DNA from: an uncultured Bacilli bacterium
GTDB taxonomy: Bacteria > Bacillota_I > Bacilli_A > RF39 > UBA660
DNA length: 5,718 nucleotides
Assembly (NCBI GenBank): GCA_947630515.1
Contig: CANRHY010000064.1
Location: 1-5,718 of the forward strand
Direction of reading: 5' to 3'
Shown here: piece by piece, positions 5,708-5,718 of the stretch
How positions within the stretch are numbered: the stretch's first letter is position 1
How the letters are laid out: the number at the start of each line of letters is the position of its first letter
The notes under the pieces: model-generated
The model's input: only the letters and a program-made list of their open reading frames with translations
What the model was told of the DNA's origin: nothing
Database searches by the model: none
Translations under genes and position numbers: made by a program

Positions 5708-5718
5708 GAAGGTAGCAT
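5708..5718 (+). promoter_or_regulatory. ribosome site and probable start codon of the next operon gene
   Basis: After the yqeH stop (5705-5707) comes GAAGG, four bases and then AT at the very end of the window, so an ATG at 5717-5719 is likely. In Bacillus, yqeH is followed by aroE, yhbY, nadD, yqeK and rsfS; a small RNA-binding protein such as YhbY or the NadD enzyme would be usual here, but no codon of it is visible. Confidence 0.5.

Noticed and set aside
1..5718. CRISPR array or skin-type insertion in sigK
   Set aside because: No regularly spaced repeats are present, and the sigK reading frame is continuous.

Overview
This is an AT-rich stretch (roughly 27-30% G+C by eye) of a spore-forming, low-GC Gram-positive genome. 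Bacillota is indicated by an intact sporulation sigma factor SigK, by the Firmicute-type gene string obg-yqeG-yqeH, by strong purine-rich Shine-Dalgarno sites and by clear sigma-A promoters. An uncultured Clostridia or Erysipelotrichia-like lineage would fit, but the genus cannot be fixed from this window.

Left part (1-1048). A DUF3800-family gene (154-824) is read rightward but broken by a one-base frameshift in a run of six T at 407-412. It sits behind a leader with a 17-bp imperfect inverted repeat. Convergent with it, on the minus strand, is a compact and comparatively GC-rich intergenic island (about 826-1000). It has every mark of an independent structured noncoding RNA gene: a near-perfect extended -10 promoter (TTTACA-N17-TATAAT), several nested hairpins and a 15-bp intrinsic terminator shared with the DUF3800 gene. 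It is not tRNA, tmRNA, SRP RNA or RNase P RNA. The raiA motif is the known class I would test first, but I cannot confirm it.

Middle (1049-2835). sigK (minus strand, 1049-1738) is uninterrupted and keeps a hydrophobic/basic N-terminus like a SigK pro-sequence. It lies directly upstream of the noncoding RNA on the same strand. Divergent from it is a 334-residue cytoplasmic protein of unknown function with its own sigma-A promoter; parts of it loosely recall sigma-factor region 4 helices.

Right part (2836-5718). A promoter with an extended -10 drives obg, yqeG and yqeH as a tight operon (12-bp gap, then an 8-bp overlap): the ribosome-assembly GTPase Obg, a HAD-family phosphatase-like protein, and the circularly permuted GTPase YqeH. 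The window ends at the probable start codon of the next operon gene. Obg and YqeH belong to the 50S and 30S assembly pathways respectively, so this is a ribosome biogenesis operon. The sigK/RNA pair is the sporulation-linked part, and the DUF3800 remnant is the accessory part.
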